The notes: a model not told the origin generated them from the letters alone. 43,200 nucleotides of DNA from Verrucomicrobiales bacterium (GCA_014239335.1 JAAZZC010000059.1:1-43200), one strand, 5' to 3'. Positions 32,052-42,990 are shown, numbered from the stretch's first letter. A program made the numbers and translations.

Positions 32052-34982
32052 TTAATCTAAGAACATCACTTCATTAGAGATTAATAATGCTTGAGCAAAT
32101 CTCTGCCAAGCACTCAGGCTAACATTATCATTACCCTTACCTGAAAAATGAGTCAGGGCTGACCAGGAAATCTCCTCCTTCATGGATTTTATAATAGGAG
32201 CCCAAAGGAATCCATCACAGTAAAAATCACCCATCTCTCCACAATCGACAATGAAATCGATTATCTCACCTTCTTCCACTTCTAGGTCCTTTATAATAGC
32301 AGGTTGCTCTTTATCAAATTCAACCTCCCAATTGGCAATTAATCCTTTCCGATTACTTGTAACCCACGCCCTGATACCGTCTCCGCATGCTTCCACCTTC
32401 GATATGAATCCTTTTATTTGAACCTGTGATGATGATGGCGCCTTCCAGCGCCTAACAGCAGCATGCTTGACACTGTTACCCACATGACCACCCTCAGCGG
32501 TTAGTCTGACCCATCCCAAGGTAGGATCGGGCCACTTAGGTCCACCTCCCCAGGCAGAACCATCAAAAGAAGGCAATGCTTTGTAATTTGTTATTTTCCC
32601 CGAACCCTTATCAAATTCACCGAATCCGTAAGACCAAGCTTTGGCCAAACTTTGAGCTTCTTTCTCGTTGTTTTTAGAATTTTCAATGAAAAGAACAGAC
32701 TGATTTACCTCTTCTGAATGGGGCCGTCTGCCGTAAACATATTCATAGAATCTAATGACCTTTGCCTTTGTGTCCCCGTCTGGATAATCATTATGAACCC
32801 TAAGAGATAAAGCCTTTGCCCGATCAATGGTGAACTTTGAATTCATTAGAAACAAAGCCTGTTGGGGGACATTCGTCCGATATCTCCTAGGCGCATGCAA
32901 TTCGGGATTAGCAAAATCAAAGACCCTCAAAACCGAAGGAAGAAATTGCCTGTCAATCTTTCCATAAATGCTACGTCGTGTCGAAGCCTCTCCGCCAAAC
33001 AATTCTTTGGGAGGCCCCCCAGCCTGCGAGTCAAGTTCACCAGAAATAGACAACATGGTATCCCTCATAGATTCAAAACTTAAGCGCCTTCGAGGATAAA
33101 CAGACAAAAGACGATTCCCCGGGTCCTTTGTAGGAAATGCTGAAGAAAATATCCTACTCACTGAAGAGGTCGCAATGAGTCGCTGAACATGTTTAATTGA
33201 CCAACTTGAATCAATTAATTCGGAAGCTAAAAAATCAAGAAGTTCAGGATGGCTTGGGGCACGACTCCTCAGACCAAAATCGCTTTCAGTTTTAACCAAC
33301 CCTTCACCAAAATGCGATCTCCATATGCGATTAACAATGACTCTGGCCGTTAGAGGATTATCTTTTGAAACAATTTTTCTAGCCAATTCGAGCCGACCTG
33401 AGCCCTCAGTAAATTTAGTCCCGATCCCTTGACTAAACATGGATAAATAACCCCGCTCAACGTGCTGACCCTGATTTGAATAATCACCACGGTTGAAGAC
33501 GTTAACATTTAAAGGGACAGAACGATCAGCCAAAATGAGACAATGAGGAGCATCTTTGCCAAGCTTGATAATCTCCCGTTCAATGTCTGCTAATTTTTTT
33601 TTCAGGGGAGTCTTGGATCCTTCATCGAACAACCACTCCACATCATGAATGTAATCCCTTGCAACTCTAATCGGCGACCCTTTACCAGAAACGACATTGA
33701 CTAATTGTTTCTGATCGGCCGAACTTTGAGCGATTTTTCCAACGGACTGAAAAAGTTTAGCATAGCAATTGGCCACATCAGACATACCCATTAGAGGCCC
33801 CTCACTAAGCTTGGAAATTACAAGCGCATTAGCATTTGGAAGATCATCTAATATTTTTGAAGAATTTTCCGTAAAAGTCTTTTCATTTAGTTTTGCCAAA
33901 GCAAGCCACGGCACAAAAACCGGATCCATCTTGCGATTATTCTGAATCAAATACTCATACCAGCGACGGATCTGAGCAGGATTCAGGTCATCTTTTTCGA
34001 TGATTTCTGCAAAATCTGGAGGAGGAACCGCCTCAATGTTAAGGGAAGCCAACATATATTCCCCAGCACGAACCAAAAACCGCGACTCCAGCTCGAGCGC
34101 TTTCTTTTCAAATTCTTGAGCAAGGGAATGCTTCTTTTTATTTAATTCGGCCAAAGGACTAGACTTTTGAAGATCCAAGGCAATGAGCTCTTCGTGAGAA
34201 CTTTTGAAAACACCATAAAGAGCATAATAATCTTTTGTAGGTATTGGATCAAACTTGTGATCATGACAACGGGCGCATGAAACTGTAAGGCCCATCAACC
34301 CGCGCGTAACAACGTCAATCCGGTCATCTATAATGTCCGGTTCAACACTGATAAATCTCCTGCCAAGAGTAAGGTATCCCATCGCCGCTAGATCAGATTG
34401 GTCACAAAGCCCCTTACCCAGCATCAGGTCAGCTGCCAATTGCATTAAAACGAATTTTTTATATGGCAGATCTTTGTTAAAAGCATCAATGACCCAGTCA
34501 CGGTAAAGCCAAGCATGTGGGAAATTAAATTCTTCGGACCCATACGCATAACCCTTCGTATCCGAATATCTAGCGACATCCAGCCAAAGGCGAGCCCAGT
34601 GCTCTCCATACCTAGGCGAGTCAAGCAATTCATCTACTAAGTCCCGTGAAAGTTCGGAGTCAGACCGCGCGTCATCGCCCAATGCTACAAGCTTAGCTGA
34701 ACTTGGAGGAAGTCCTATCAAGTTATAATACAGCCTACGAACCCAATCACGACGACCCGCCGAGGAAGACAAATCGATTCTTTCTTTATTGAGTGACTTT
34801 AAAATAAACCATCTGATAGGGTCACCTGCAGCTGACTCAGGAACTAGCGGCCGTTCTATAGATTGGAAAGCCCAATGTACTTTTGGGCCTTTTCTTTCAT
34901 CTGCTCTTAAAAGCTGCAGGCAGCCAACAAAACAAAAGAGGCAGACCAAAAATATAAAATGGTTTCTATTATTAACTTCCAT
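32052..34982 (-). CDS. DUF1549/DUF1553 (PSCyt2-PSD1) protein (second copy)
   Basis: A 976-residue exported protein. The N-terminal hydrophobic segment (9-25) contains FVGC, so lipid attachment at Cys21 is possible. DUF1549 (about 50-270) has WVRRLYYNLIGLPPS, RYGEHWARLWLDVARYSDTK and the heme-c motif CARCH (236-240) followed by DHKFDPI. A helical, variable middle part (about 270-530) has no discoidin domain, unlike the first copy. DUF1553 follows (about 540-770 and the end), with RLELARKIV, ARVIVNRIWRSHFGEGLV, RRRLSFESMRDTML and NVPQQALFLMNSKF. Near the C-terminus a beta-rich insert (about 810-945, GWVRLTAEGGHVGN) precedes the closing WQRFAQALLISNEVMFLD. It heads the second DUF1501 unit. Confidence 0.9.
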   Translation of the reverse strand: MEVNNRNHFIFLVCLFCFVGCLQLLRADERKGPKVHWAFQSIERPLVPESAAGDPIRWFILKSLNKERIDLSSSAGRRDWVRRLYYNLIGLPPSSAKLVALGDDARSDSELSRDLVDELLDSPRYGEHWARLWLDVARYSDTKGYAYGSEEFNFPHAWLYRDWVIDAFNKDLPYKKFVLMQLAADLMLGKGLCDQSDLAAMGYLTLGRRFISVEPDIIDDRIDVVTRGLMGLTVSCARCHDHKFDPIPTKDYYALYGVFKSSHEELIALDLQKSSPLAELNKKKHSLAQEFEKKALELESRFLVRAGEYMLASLNIEAVPPPDFAEIIEKDDLNPAQIRRWYEYLIQNNRKMDPVFVPWLALAKLNEKTFTENSSKILDDLPNANALVISKLSEGPLMGMSDVANCYAKLFQSVGKIAQSSADQKQLVNVVSGKGSPIRVARDYIHDVEWLFDEGSKTPLKKKLADIEREIIKLGKDAPHCLILADRSVPLNVNVFNRGDYSNQGQHVERGYLSMFSQGIGTKFTEGSGRLELARKIVSKDNPLTARVIVNRIWRSHFGEGLVKTESDFGLRSRAPSHPELLDFLASELIDSSWSIKHVQRLIATSSVSRIFSSAFPTKDPGNRLLSVYPRRRLSFESMRDTMLSISGELDSQAGGPPKELFGGEASTRRSIYGKIDRQFLPSVLRVFDFANPELHAPRRYRTNVPQQALFLMNSKFTIDRAKALSLRVHNDYPDGDTKAKVIRFYEYVYGRRPHSEEVNQSVLFIENSKNNEKEAQSLAKAWSYGFGEFDKGSGKITNYKALPSFDGSAWGGGPKWPDPTLGWVRLTAEGGHVGNSVKHAAVRRWKAPSSSQVQIKGFISKVEACGDGIRAWVTSNRKGLIANWEVEFDKEQPAIIKDLEVEEGEIIDFIVDCGEMGDFYCDGFLWAPIIKSMKEEISWSALTHFSGKGNDNVSLSAWQRFAQALLISNEVMFLD

Positions 34983-35088
34983 TCATTAATTACCATTCAT
35001 CCCTTATCATACTCGAATGAAACAAAGCTTCCAATATAAAAATAATCATCCTTAAAAAGCTTAAGTTAGATTTTCATTGATTTGAACA

Positions 35089-35094
35089 TATAAT
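35089..35094 (+). promoter_or_regulatory. Candidate -10 box for the sigma-factor operon
   Basis: A perfect TATAAT lies 29 bases before the sigma-factor ATG, in the 141-base gap between divergent genes. The hexamer 17 bases upstream (TTAGAT) matches the -35 consensus poorly. Transcription would start near 35101, giving a leader of about 23 bases without a Shine-Dalgarno sequence. Confidence 0.4.
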
Positions 35095-35123
35095 AGTGAA
35101 CATCTAGAATATTCTCTTAATTT

Positions 35124-35651
35124 ATGAAGTCAGATTCCGAAGAGTTTGTCCGACTCCTCACAGAGGCACAGGGACCAGTATATGGTTACTTGCTGACTTT
35201 AATTCCAGACCGCAACAGAGCGCGAGACCTTTTACAAGAAACTAACATCACGGTTTGGAAAAAGGCGGGCACTTTTGAAGAGGGAACTAATTTCAACGCA
35301 TGGGCATGTAAAGTCGCCTACTTCCATGTTCTCTCGTTTAGAAGAAAAATGGCCAGAGAAAAATTGGTCTTTGATGATGAAATTCTTGATTATCTATCCG
35401 AACGCAATGACGAGCGTATAGCTAAGGACGCTGCAGCTGATAGAATCAAGGCGCTGAAAAGTTGCATTTTAAAACTATCTGAAAATCATCGTACCCTCGT
35501 AGAAGAACGGTACAAGCCAGGCGCTTCAGTTCAAAAGATCGCCGCGGATCAGGGAAGAACTGTCGGAGCCATTTCACAAACTCTTTACCGTATTCGTCAC
35601 AACCTAATGTTATGTGTCGAAAAAACACTCACTGCACTTCAAACGGGTTGA
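35124..35651 (+). CDS. ECF-type sigma factor (Rhodopirellula/Verrucomicrobium family)
   Basis: A 175-residue sigma-70 family protein. Region 2 (about 10-80) includes PDRNRARDLLQETNITVWKK and FNAWACKVAYFHVLSFRRKM, the -10 recognition part. Region 4 (about 110-165) has ILKLSENHRTLVEERY and a helix-turn-helix SVQKIAADQGRTVGAISQTL that contacts the -35. The sequence pattern matches the PVC-specific ECF family. The FecR/LamG gene lies 39 bases downstream, so this is a sigma/membrane-regulator pair. Target promoters are unknown; the following esterase and methyltransferase, or the neighbouring DUF1549 gene, are candidates by position. Confidence 0.88.
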   Translation: MKSDSEEFVRLLTEAQGPVYGYLLTLIPDRNRARDLLQETNITVWKKAGTFEEGTNFNAWACKVAYFHVLSFRRKMAREKLVFDDEILDYLSERNDERIAKDAAADRIKALKSCILKLSENHRTLVEERYKPGASVQKIAADQGRTVGAISQTLYRIRHNLMLCVEKTLTALQTG

Positions 35652-35690
35652 GACACATTAGACTTTCAGCACAGGACAAAACTCAACATA

Positions 35691-37370
35691 ATGAGGAAAT
35701 CAGAAGATAGGTTTACAGAGATCGAAATACTCATTTCAAAACTCCACGATGGCGTCGCAACTGAAGAGGAATTAAGGCGAATTGAGAGCATTCTTTCCGG
35801 AGATCCAGAAGCCTGTGAATTCTATCTCGATTACACTGAATTGTGTGTGCAAATGGACCTAGAATTAGGAGCTAAAATGCCGGTCGAAATCAGTACTGAT
35901 ACGGTGCCCATTCAAATCTCACAATCAACGTCGCAGTTTTATAAGGGCCAGTCCACTAAACAGATACTCACCCCGAGCTGGAAACCTCTGCCATGGATCG
36001 CTGCTGCCGCTGCCGTTATCATATTCGCAGGTTCCTTATCACTTCTCCTAAATAAGCGCATTAGCATTGCTCCTACCGACGCAAAAGCAGTACAAGTTGA
36101 ACCCATCACTCATGACGGACTGGCTATCCTCATGGAATCAGTAGGCGCAAATTTCGTCGATAACGGAATGCAACCTACTAAAACCAACGGAATTCTTTAT
36201 CCTGGAGAGATTATTCTTGAATCAGGCATCACAGCCATAGAGTTCTACTCAGGAGCAAGAGTTATCCTTGAAGGACCTGCCGTTTTTGAACTCACCTCCG
36301 AGAACAGCGCAATCCTCCGAGAAGGACGAATCAGAGCTCAGGTGCCACCGCAAGCCTGTGGATTTAGCGTCTCAACACCCCAAATCGAAGTCATTGACTT
36401 AGGAACAGAATTTGGAATGAACATCGAGGAAGATGGACATTTAACTGAAGTTCATTGTTTCAGTGGATTAGTAGACATTTATGAAGATCCAATAAAGCAG
36501 AACTCAAAAACTTTGCGATCTCTTCGGTCCGGAGAAGCTGTTCGTATTCAGCCCAATAGCATTCAGAAAATTCCAGCTAACTCCATGGCTTTTATTTCAT
36601 ATTCGGAACTGGCACAAACGTCCCTTGAAAATTCGACAATGCGCCATCAGAAATGGCAAGACTTAATCGAAGAGATGCGAGCAGATGAGGATATATTAGC
36701 CCTCTACACTTTTGAAGGGCAAGGGCCTCGTGAACGTAGCCTCGTGAACCAAGCCTCATTTCAAGACCAATTCTCCCACGGAGCCATTGTCGGATGCCGG
36801 TGGACAAACGGTAGATGGCCATCCAAAGGCAGTCTTGAATTTAAAAGTCCAAGCGATCGAGTTCACTTTCAATCCACAGAGTCTCACCAAACAATCACTC
36901 TTTCACTATGGGTTCGCTTGGATGCAATGCCCAGGCGCACGACCTCTCTCCTATCAAGCAGTGAAAAATTAAGCAACTCAATGGACTGGGCACTAACTAA
37001 TAAAGGACAAATCACCCTCAAAATACAGAACGATCAAAATAAAAAAACGCACGCCTTCACTTCTTCAGTAATACTTAACCGAAACATGCTCGGAAAGTGG
37101 CTGCACTTTGTCAGTGTTTGCAATTCCAATGAAAAGAAAGTTACCCACTATTTAAATTCTCAGAAAATATCAGAACATAAGTTCCCGAAAAACGGTTTAA
37201 CTTCCATAAAATTTGGTAACGCAGAAATTGGAAATTCCAGCATGAAAACCTCAAACGGAAAAACTCCCATCAGGTACTTCATAGGTAGAATTGATGAATT
37301 AGCAGTCTTCGGGCGTACACTAAATAAAAATTCTATAAATCATTTGTATAGGACCGGAAAGCCTCATTAG
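35691..37370 (+). CDS. FecR-domain / LamG-domain membrane protein, probable sigma regulator
   Basis: A 559-residue protein. The N-terminal cytoplasmic part (1-100) has an anti-sigma-like helix pair (LISKLHDGVATEEELRRIES). One TM segment (101-121) and a periplasmic FecR domain (about 140-265) follow, with GARVILEGPAVFEL, GRIRAQVPPQACGFSVSTPQ, split by IEVIDLGTEFGM, and EVHCFSGLVDIYE. A concanavalin-like LamG domain (about 335-555) has the ending NHLYRTGKPH and a typical DELAVFGRTLN signature. This composition is common in PVC bacteria next to ECF sigma factors. The protein probably holds or releases the sigma factor in response to something bound outside the membrane, perhaps a glycan through LamG. 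The signal is inferred. Confidence 0.88.
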   Translation: MRKSEDRFTEIEILISKLHDGVATEEELRRIESILSGDPEACEFYLDYTELCVQMDLELGAKMPVEISTDTVPIQISQSTSQFYKGQSTKQILTPSWKPLPWIAAAAAVIIFAGSLSLLLNKRISIAPTDAKAVQVEPITHDGLAILMESVGANFVDNGMQPTKTNGILYPGEIILESGITAIEFYSGARVILEGPAVFELTSENSAILREGRIRAQVPPQACGFSVSTPQIEVIDLGTEFGMNIEEDGHLTEVHCFSGLVDIYEDPIKQNSKTLRSLRSGEAVRIQPNSIQKIPANSMAFISYSELAQTSLENSTMRHQKWQDLIEEMRADEDILALYTFEGQGPRERSLVNQASFQDQFSHGAIVGCRWTNGRWPSKGSLEFKSPSDRVHFQSTESHQTITLSLWVRLDAMPRRTTSLLSSSEKLSNSMDWALTNKGQITLKIQNDQNKKTHAFTSSVILNRNMLGKWLHFVSVCNSNEKKVTHYLNSQKISEHKFPKNGLTSIKFGNAEIGNSSMKTSNGKTPIRYFIGRIDELAVFGRTLNKNSINHLYRTGKPH

Positions 37371-37425
37371 AGAATATTTCCATGCTTGCTTGCAAAACAA
37401 AAAAAACTTTCTCAGCATACTGAGA

Positions 37426-38280
37426 ATGAATAGCAAAGCGTTATGCATACTCACTCTTTTACTGACTCCAAAGATTCTTCATGCTCAATCAAGTAGTCCT
37501 AATCAAAAAGTTGCGTTCAAAAAGTTTAAAGAATCAAGTATAGAGCTTCACGTTTTTAAACCTGAAAATTGGAAAGGATCTGATAAAAGAACAACCATTG
37601 TTTTCTTCTTTGGCGGAGGCTGGACCGGCGGCACTCCAAAACAATTTTACCCACACTGCCGACACCTATCTAAAAAAGGTTTGATCGCAATAAGTGCTGA
37701 ATATCGAACTAAAAAAAGTCACGGTACAGAACCAATGCAGTGCGTTGAAGATGGTAAATCCGCAATTCGATGGGTTCGCGCGAATGCTAATCTACTCGGA
37801 ATAGATACAAATAAGGTCGTCGCGGCGGGTGGTTCGGCTGGAGGGCACGTAGCCGCCTGCACTGGAACTATTACTGGGTTCGAATCAGGCGACCTTAAGT
37901 TCTCTTCTGTACCCACTGCCCTAATTCTCTTCAATCCAGTCTGTGATACCTCCCCTTCAGGTTATGGCAATAATCGCCTAGGGAAGAACTGGAAAAAAAT
38001 TTCTCCTTTGCATCATATTAATAAGAAAACACCACCTACCTGCATTTTTCATGGCAGCGCGGATACCACCGTGCCTTTTAATAATGTCCTTCAATTCAAA
38101 AAGAAAATGAATGAACTAGGCCTCCGCTGCGAATTGCATGCTTATGATGATGAAAAGCATGGATTCTTTAACTTTGGAAGAGGTGATGGGACCGCATACA
38201 CTGATACCGTAAACAAAATGGACTCTTTCCTCGACTCTCTTGGTCTAATTGAATATCCGGATAAAAAAAACAATAAATAA
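37426..38280 (+). CDS. Alpha/beta hydrolase, acetyl-esterase-like, secreted
   Basis: A 284-residue enzyme with a signal peptide (1-20, ending ILHAQ). Oxyanion-hole loop FFFGGGWTGG (60-69), nucleophile elbow GGSAGGH (135-141, Ser137), catalytic Asp213 in FHGSADTTVPF and His245 in DEKHGFFNF make a full triad. The layout resembles the BD-FAE/acetyl-xylan-esterase group of carbohydrate-active esterases. A TTG 36 bases upstream would lengthen the frame, but ATG 37426 gives the clean signal peptide. It follows the FecR/LamG gene by 55 bases and the methyltransferase follows by 4, suggesting one transcript. Confidence 0.8.
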   Translation: MNSKALCILTLLLTPKILHAQSSSPNQKVAFKKFKESSIELHVFKPENWKGSDKRTTIVFFFGGGWTGGTPKQFYPHCRHLSKKGLIAISAEYRTKKSHGTEPMQCVEDGKSAIRWVRANANLLGIDTNKVVAAGGSAGGHVAACTGTITGFESGDLKFSSVPTALILFNPVCDTSPSGYGNNRLGKNWKKISPLHHINKKTPPTCIFHGSADTTVPFNNVLQFKKKMNELGLRCELHAYDDEKHGFFNFGRGDGTAYTDTVNKMDSFLDSLGLIEYPDKKNNK

Positions 38281-38284
38281 CCTC

Positions 38285-39058
38285 ATGGAAGCTGAAGATT
38301 GGAAAGAGCTTGCAACTAATTACGAGGGAAACATTCTTAGCGTTTATGATAATGATCAAAACGGTAAAATAGAATCGATCATTAAAGAATTAGGGATAAA
38401 AAAAGAAACAGCAATCGATCTTGGTTGCGGAACAGGGAAGTTCCTGCCTCTGCTATCTAACCACTTCAAAAGCGTTGAAGCATTTGACTATTCACAAGAG
38501 ATGATAAATGCAGCAAAACGGTCCCACAAACATCTCAAAAACCTAAGTCTTAGCGTGTATGACCTTCGGACATCGTCACCAAAATTCAAACCATCGGATA
38601 TGGCTCTTTGCATTAATGTAATTCTGAGCCCTTCAATTAGTGATCGAGAAAAAATCTGGCGTAATGTACGAAAATCTATCCGGACAGGTGGATTTCTAGT
38701 TCTAGTTACTCCTTCCCTAGAATCTGCTCTTTATTCAAAATATCGACTCGTCGAGTGGAACATCAGAAACGGGGACACTTCATTACAAGCATTAACTGAA
38801 GGATTCGATACAAAAGATAAAGACGGAAAAATGATTTCCAGAGGAGGTATTATTAATTGTGGAGGAGTACCTACTAAGCATTATCTAGAAGAAGAGCTAA
38901 TATGTCTCGCAGACAGGTTTGGATTTAAAATAACAAGCACAGAAAAAATCACATATCCGTGGTCAACTGAATTTTCAAGTCCCCCTAAATGGATGAAGTC
39001 TCCCCTTCCCTGGGACTGGCTAATATTATTAGAGAAAAAAAATCTTAGGACCCGTTAA
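38285..39058 (+). CDS. Class I SAM-dependent methyltransferase
   Basis: A 257-residue cytoplasmic protein with the SAM-binding motif AIDLGCGTGKF (43-53), the acidic strand end VEAFDYSQEMI (64-74) and GGFLVLVTPSLES after it. The C-terminal half (about 145-257) is unusual for the family and contains GGIINCGGVPTKHYLEEEL, the substrate-side region. The substrate is not evident. ATG 38285 is preferred to a TTG at 38249 because the TTG lies inside the preceding gene. Its last 14 bases overlap the convergent haloperoxidase-like gene. Confidence 0.8.
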   Translation: MEAEDWKELATNYEGNILSVYDNDQNGKIESIIKELGIKKETAIDLGCGTGKFLPLLSNHFKSVEAFDYSQEMINAAKRSHKHLKNLSLSVYDLRTSSPKFKPSDMALCINVILSPSISDREKIWRNVRKSIRTGGFLVLVTPSLESALYSKYRLVEWNIRNGDTSLQALTEGFDTKDKDGKMISRGGIINCGGVPTKHYLEEELICLADRFGFKITSTEKITYPWSTEFSSPPKWMKSPLPWDWLILLEKKNLRTR

Positions 39059-41150
39059 TTGCGCGCAAAACTCTATAAAAAGCTCTTTCCGGGGATGGCT
39101 TAGCATCCTCAAATTTACCCCAAGCATCTTCTGCTCTGATCCATTCTGTTTCATCCCACCAGTTGGCTAGATCAAATGATGACTGCACCTTATAAAATAA
39201 ACCAATGGTACGGTCCCAGTTAATAGTGGCTTTTCCCAACGTTTCATCTCGCAAAAAGGAAAACTGAATTGGCTCTTTAATTATACTTCCATCCCAATAT
39301 TTTTTTGCTAACTCGTAAGCGCGGAGACCAACGCGAGAACCCATGACACGCCCAGGCAAATCATCTACCAAAACATGAATGCCCCCCCACAACCTAGAAA
39401 TACCAGCCTCATCTGAAGCATCATAATAACTCGCCCATTGCAATTTAACATCCTCAATAGGTCCATATTCAAATTCAAGGGATCCCTTTGGTATTAGATG
39501 CTCTTTAAAGCCTCCAGGAAAATAAGGACTACCCGTCATTTTCGTCATGACCTCAGCACCTGCTCTGGAAAAACAGGAGTGCCCAGAAACGTATGAAGCA
39601 AAAGCGGGAGTCACGAAAGTGTCACGCTGATAAGGGAGCCAATTTATTGCTGGAATCCAGTCAACACCACCTAGCTCAGATTCTGGATCCTCAGGTTCTC
39701 CTGACCAGGCATATATAGCAATTGAGCCTATGCTCGAAGACAAATGCTCATGACGCTCACCAGGAATTACACTTTCTGGAGTCACAATTTCAACTAACCC
39801 CGCTTCAAGCTTTAATCCTTCAGGGTCATAAGTCAGCTCAGCAAAAGTCCCTGAACTACCTTTATCCGTTGATTGCCCCATTGAACCCATGTAACGACAC
39901 ATCGAGATCGGACGCCCATAGTCATATATTCTTTTACATGTCCAGGCTGCTGTCGCGGCATCATGCTGAGCCCCATTCATTGCAAAATAACATTTAACAT
40001 CCCATTCCAAATCATTAACTACAGGCCCTCTCCCTTCAATTCTACGGATCATTTTTGGATGATTTGTCACTTCATTGGCAACCACATTCCAATGGCCTGG
40101 GGGCGTCTCAGAGTCAGGTCCATCAGCCCAAAACTCAGCGATTACCCTACCATAATCAGCTCTTAGAACCTTATTGTCAGGGTATGTATCACCAGTAACA
40201 GGATTATTACCATGTCCTTCCCCGTCCATTCTACCAAGTGTATTATTTGCATAAACTTGGGGAGAAATATTCATTTCAACTTGGTCCCTTGGATCGAGCC
40301 AACTGCTATATCGTATAATCTGATTAATGTTTTCTTTAAATTTTTGATCCCCTGATGCGCCTAAGACTGGGGGAGGGCCAGGATCATCATAAAGACCACT
40401 AGGACTTTGTCTTCGCAACGCAAAGGGCCTAACCATAAGCCACTGAGAACCTTGAAAGGTTTGAATAAGATCCGTTTCAATCCCATTCTGAGTCAAAGCA
40501 AAATCTCCGAATGCCAAAGGTTGCCAACGACTCGGATCTGATGTCGTCAATAATGTGAACTTAGGTTCATCAAGGGGCAAAGGATCATTTTCCGGCACAT
40601 AGGTAAGATCCACATAGTTTTCAGCTTCACCTGATCCATCATTCCAAGAAAAAGAAAGGACAGTATTAGCTATCCGATTACCCAAAGCGGCAGGAGAATT
40701 ACCTTCGGTCGAATTGTTCGACTCATCATAACCTAGGGTAACCATTTGATTAATTAGAGCATCTTTAGTCACATCAGCACCAACCGAATTCTGATAACGA
40801 GACATAAGGACCCTATAAGCGGCAAAGCTTATCGCTTCTTTTCTGGCCCTTTCAATATCTATAGAATCTACACCATCACTTTCAACATCAGGCACAACTG
40901 CTAATTCGTTATGCAAATAACCTACGGCGACATTATCAAAAGCAGCCCAGGCATCCCACATCGCTACCGAAACATGAAAAAGATTCCTCGCATGAACTGG
41001 AGGATGAGGAACATCAAGACGAATCGCGTTCAAGTTCTGTTCATTCCACTTCCGAGCAACAGAATCCGACTGACTAATTAATGGGTAAAAAACAATGACC
41101 AATGTCAGCCACTTCAACAAAACAGTAACCTTCTGGAATTGAATGATCAT
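39045..41150 (-). CDS. Vanadium-dependent haloperoxidase / PAP2-superfamily protein, secreted
   Basis: A 701-residue protein with a hydrophobic N-terminus (about 8-24). The three acid-phosphatase/vanadium-haloperoxidase motifs are recognisable: K-x6-RP (CKRIYDYGRPI, about 405-415), SGH (SYVSGHSCFSRAG, 519-531) and R-x5-H (SRLWGGIHVLVDDLPG, 585-600). The early part (RKWNEQNLNAIRLDVPHPPV) fits bacterial vanadium chloroperoxidase-like proteins. Such enzymes oxidise halides with hydrogen peroxide, but phosphatase activity cannot be excluded. The last 60 residues form a module (FYKVQSSFDLANWW ... RAFYRVLR) also seen at the end of the giant lamin-tail protein. A TTG at 41192 would add 14 codons; ATG 41150 is preferred. 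Confidence 0.8.
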   Translation of the reverse strand: MIIQFQKVTVLLKWLTLVIVFYPLISQSDSVARKWNEQNLNAIRLDVPHPPVHARNLFHVSVAMWDAWAAFDNVAVGYLHNELAVVPDVESDGVDSIDIERARKEAISFAAYRVLMSRYQNSVGADVTKDALINQMVTLGYDESNNSTEGNSPAALGNRIANTVLSFSWNDGSGEAENYVDLTYVPENDPLPLDEPKFTLLTTSDPSRWQPLAFGDFALTQNGIETDLIQTFQGSQWLMVRPFALRRQSPSGLYDDPGPPPVLGASGDQKFKENINQIIRYSSWLDPRDQVEMNISPQVYANNTLGRMDGEGHGNNPVTGDTYPDNKVLRADYGRVIAEFWADGPDSETPPGHWNVVANEVTNHPKMIRRIEGRGPVVNDLEWDVKCYFAMNGAQHDAATAAWTCKRIYDYGRPISMCRYMGSMGQSTDKGSSGTFAELTYDPEGLKLEAGLVEIVTPESVIPGERHEHLSSSIGSIAIYAWSGEPEDPESELGGVDWIPAINWLPYQRDTFVTPAFASYVSGHSCFSRAGAEVMTKMTGSPYFPGGFKEHLIPKGSLEFEYGPIEDVKLQWASYYDASDEAGISRLWGGIHVLVDDLPGRVMGSRVGLRAYELAKKYWDGSIIKEPIQFSFLRDETLGKATINWDRTIGLFYKVQSSFDLANWWDETEWIRAEDAWGKFEDAKPSPERAFYRVLRAINGS

Positions 41151-41267
41151 ACCATAATAAAACCAATAAAAACTGAGGGGATTTATGGTCAACTCAAGCT
41201 AGCACCAGACAAAGTGAGCATCAAACCGAAGCCCATTAAAATGTTTTAAGGAATAATTATACAGTAA

Positions 41268-42449
<1,182 letters not shown>

Positions 42450-42549
42450 TACCACCTTTTTCAAGAATTATTGAATAGTTGATTTACTTCTTCTTAGGTT
42501 CACAATACCTATCAAGCATAGGCAAAAAACATCACGACTGATTATTCCC

Positions 42550-42990
42550 ATGAACTTATCTAATACACTTTTTTACTTAACAGCACAGGCCGAAGGGCAA
42601 GCACCCGCTGGAGGGGGGCTAGGATCATTCATGCCGCTAATATTGATATTTGTTATCTTTTATTTCCTCTTGATTCGACCTCAAAAACAAAAACAAAAAA
42701 AACTCCAATTGCAGATAGATGCTATAAAGATTGGGGACAAAGTTATCACCGCAGGAGGAATTCACGGACTAGTGACTAGCGTGAAAAAGCAAAGCGTCTC
42801 CGTTAAGGTTGATAACAATGTGAAGATTGAATTTGAAAAAGGCAGTGTAGCCACAGTGATCAGTAAGAATTCTTCAGTAGAATCAGCAACACCAGCAGCA
42901 GAATCAGCAGCAGAATCAGAATCCAATAATGAGTCTGATGAGACAACGACTGAAGAAAGCAATCGCGACACTTTCCAAAGGGATAAATAA
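42550..42990 (+). CDS. yajC: Preprotein translocase accessory subunit YajC
   Basis: A 146-residue protein with one TM helix (about 28-44, PLILIFVIFYFLLIRPQKQ), followed by the YajC core: KIGDKVITAGGIHGLVTSV (60-78) and a small beta-rich domain. YajC binds SecDF near the SecYEG channel in the inner membrane. The C-terminus (about 112-146) is a low-complexity acidic tail of A, E, S and N, longer than in E. coli YajC. It follows tgt by 100 bases. Confidence 0.93.
   Translation: MNLSNTLFYLTAQAEGQAPAGGGLGSFMPLILIFVIFYFLLIRPQKQKQKKLQLQIDAIKIGDKVITAGGIHGLVTSVKKQSVSVKVDNNVKIEFEKGSVATVISKNSSVESATPAAESAAESESNNESDETTTEESNRDTFQRDK

Noticed and set aside
42870-42935. Near-repetitive GCAGCAGAATCA units as a microsatellite
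   Set aside because: They encode the acidic low-complexity tail of YajC in frame and are few in number.
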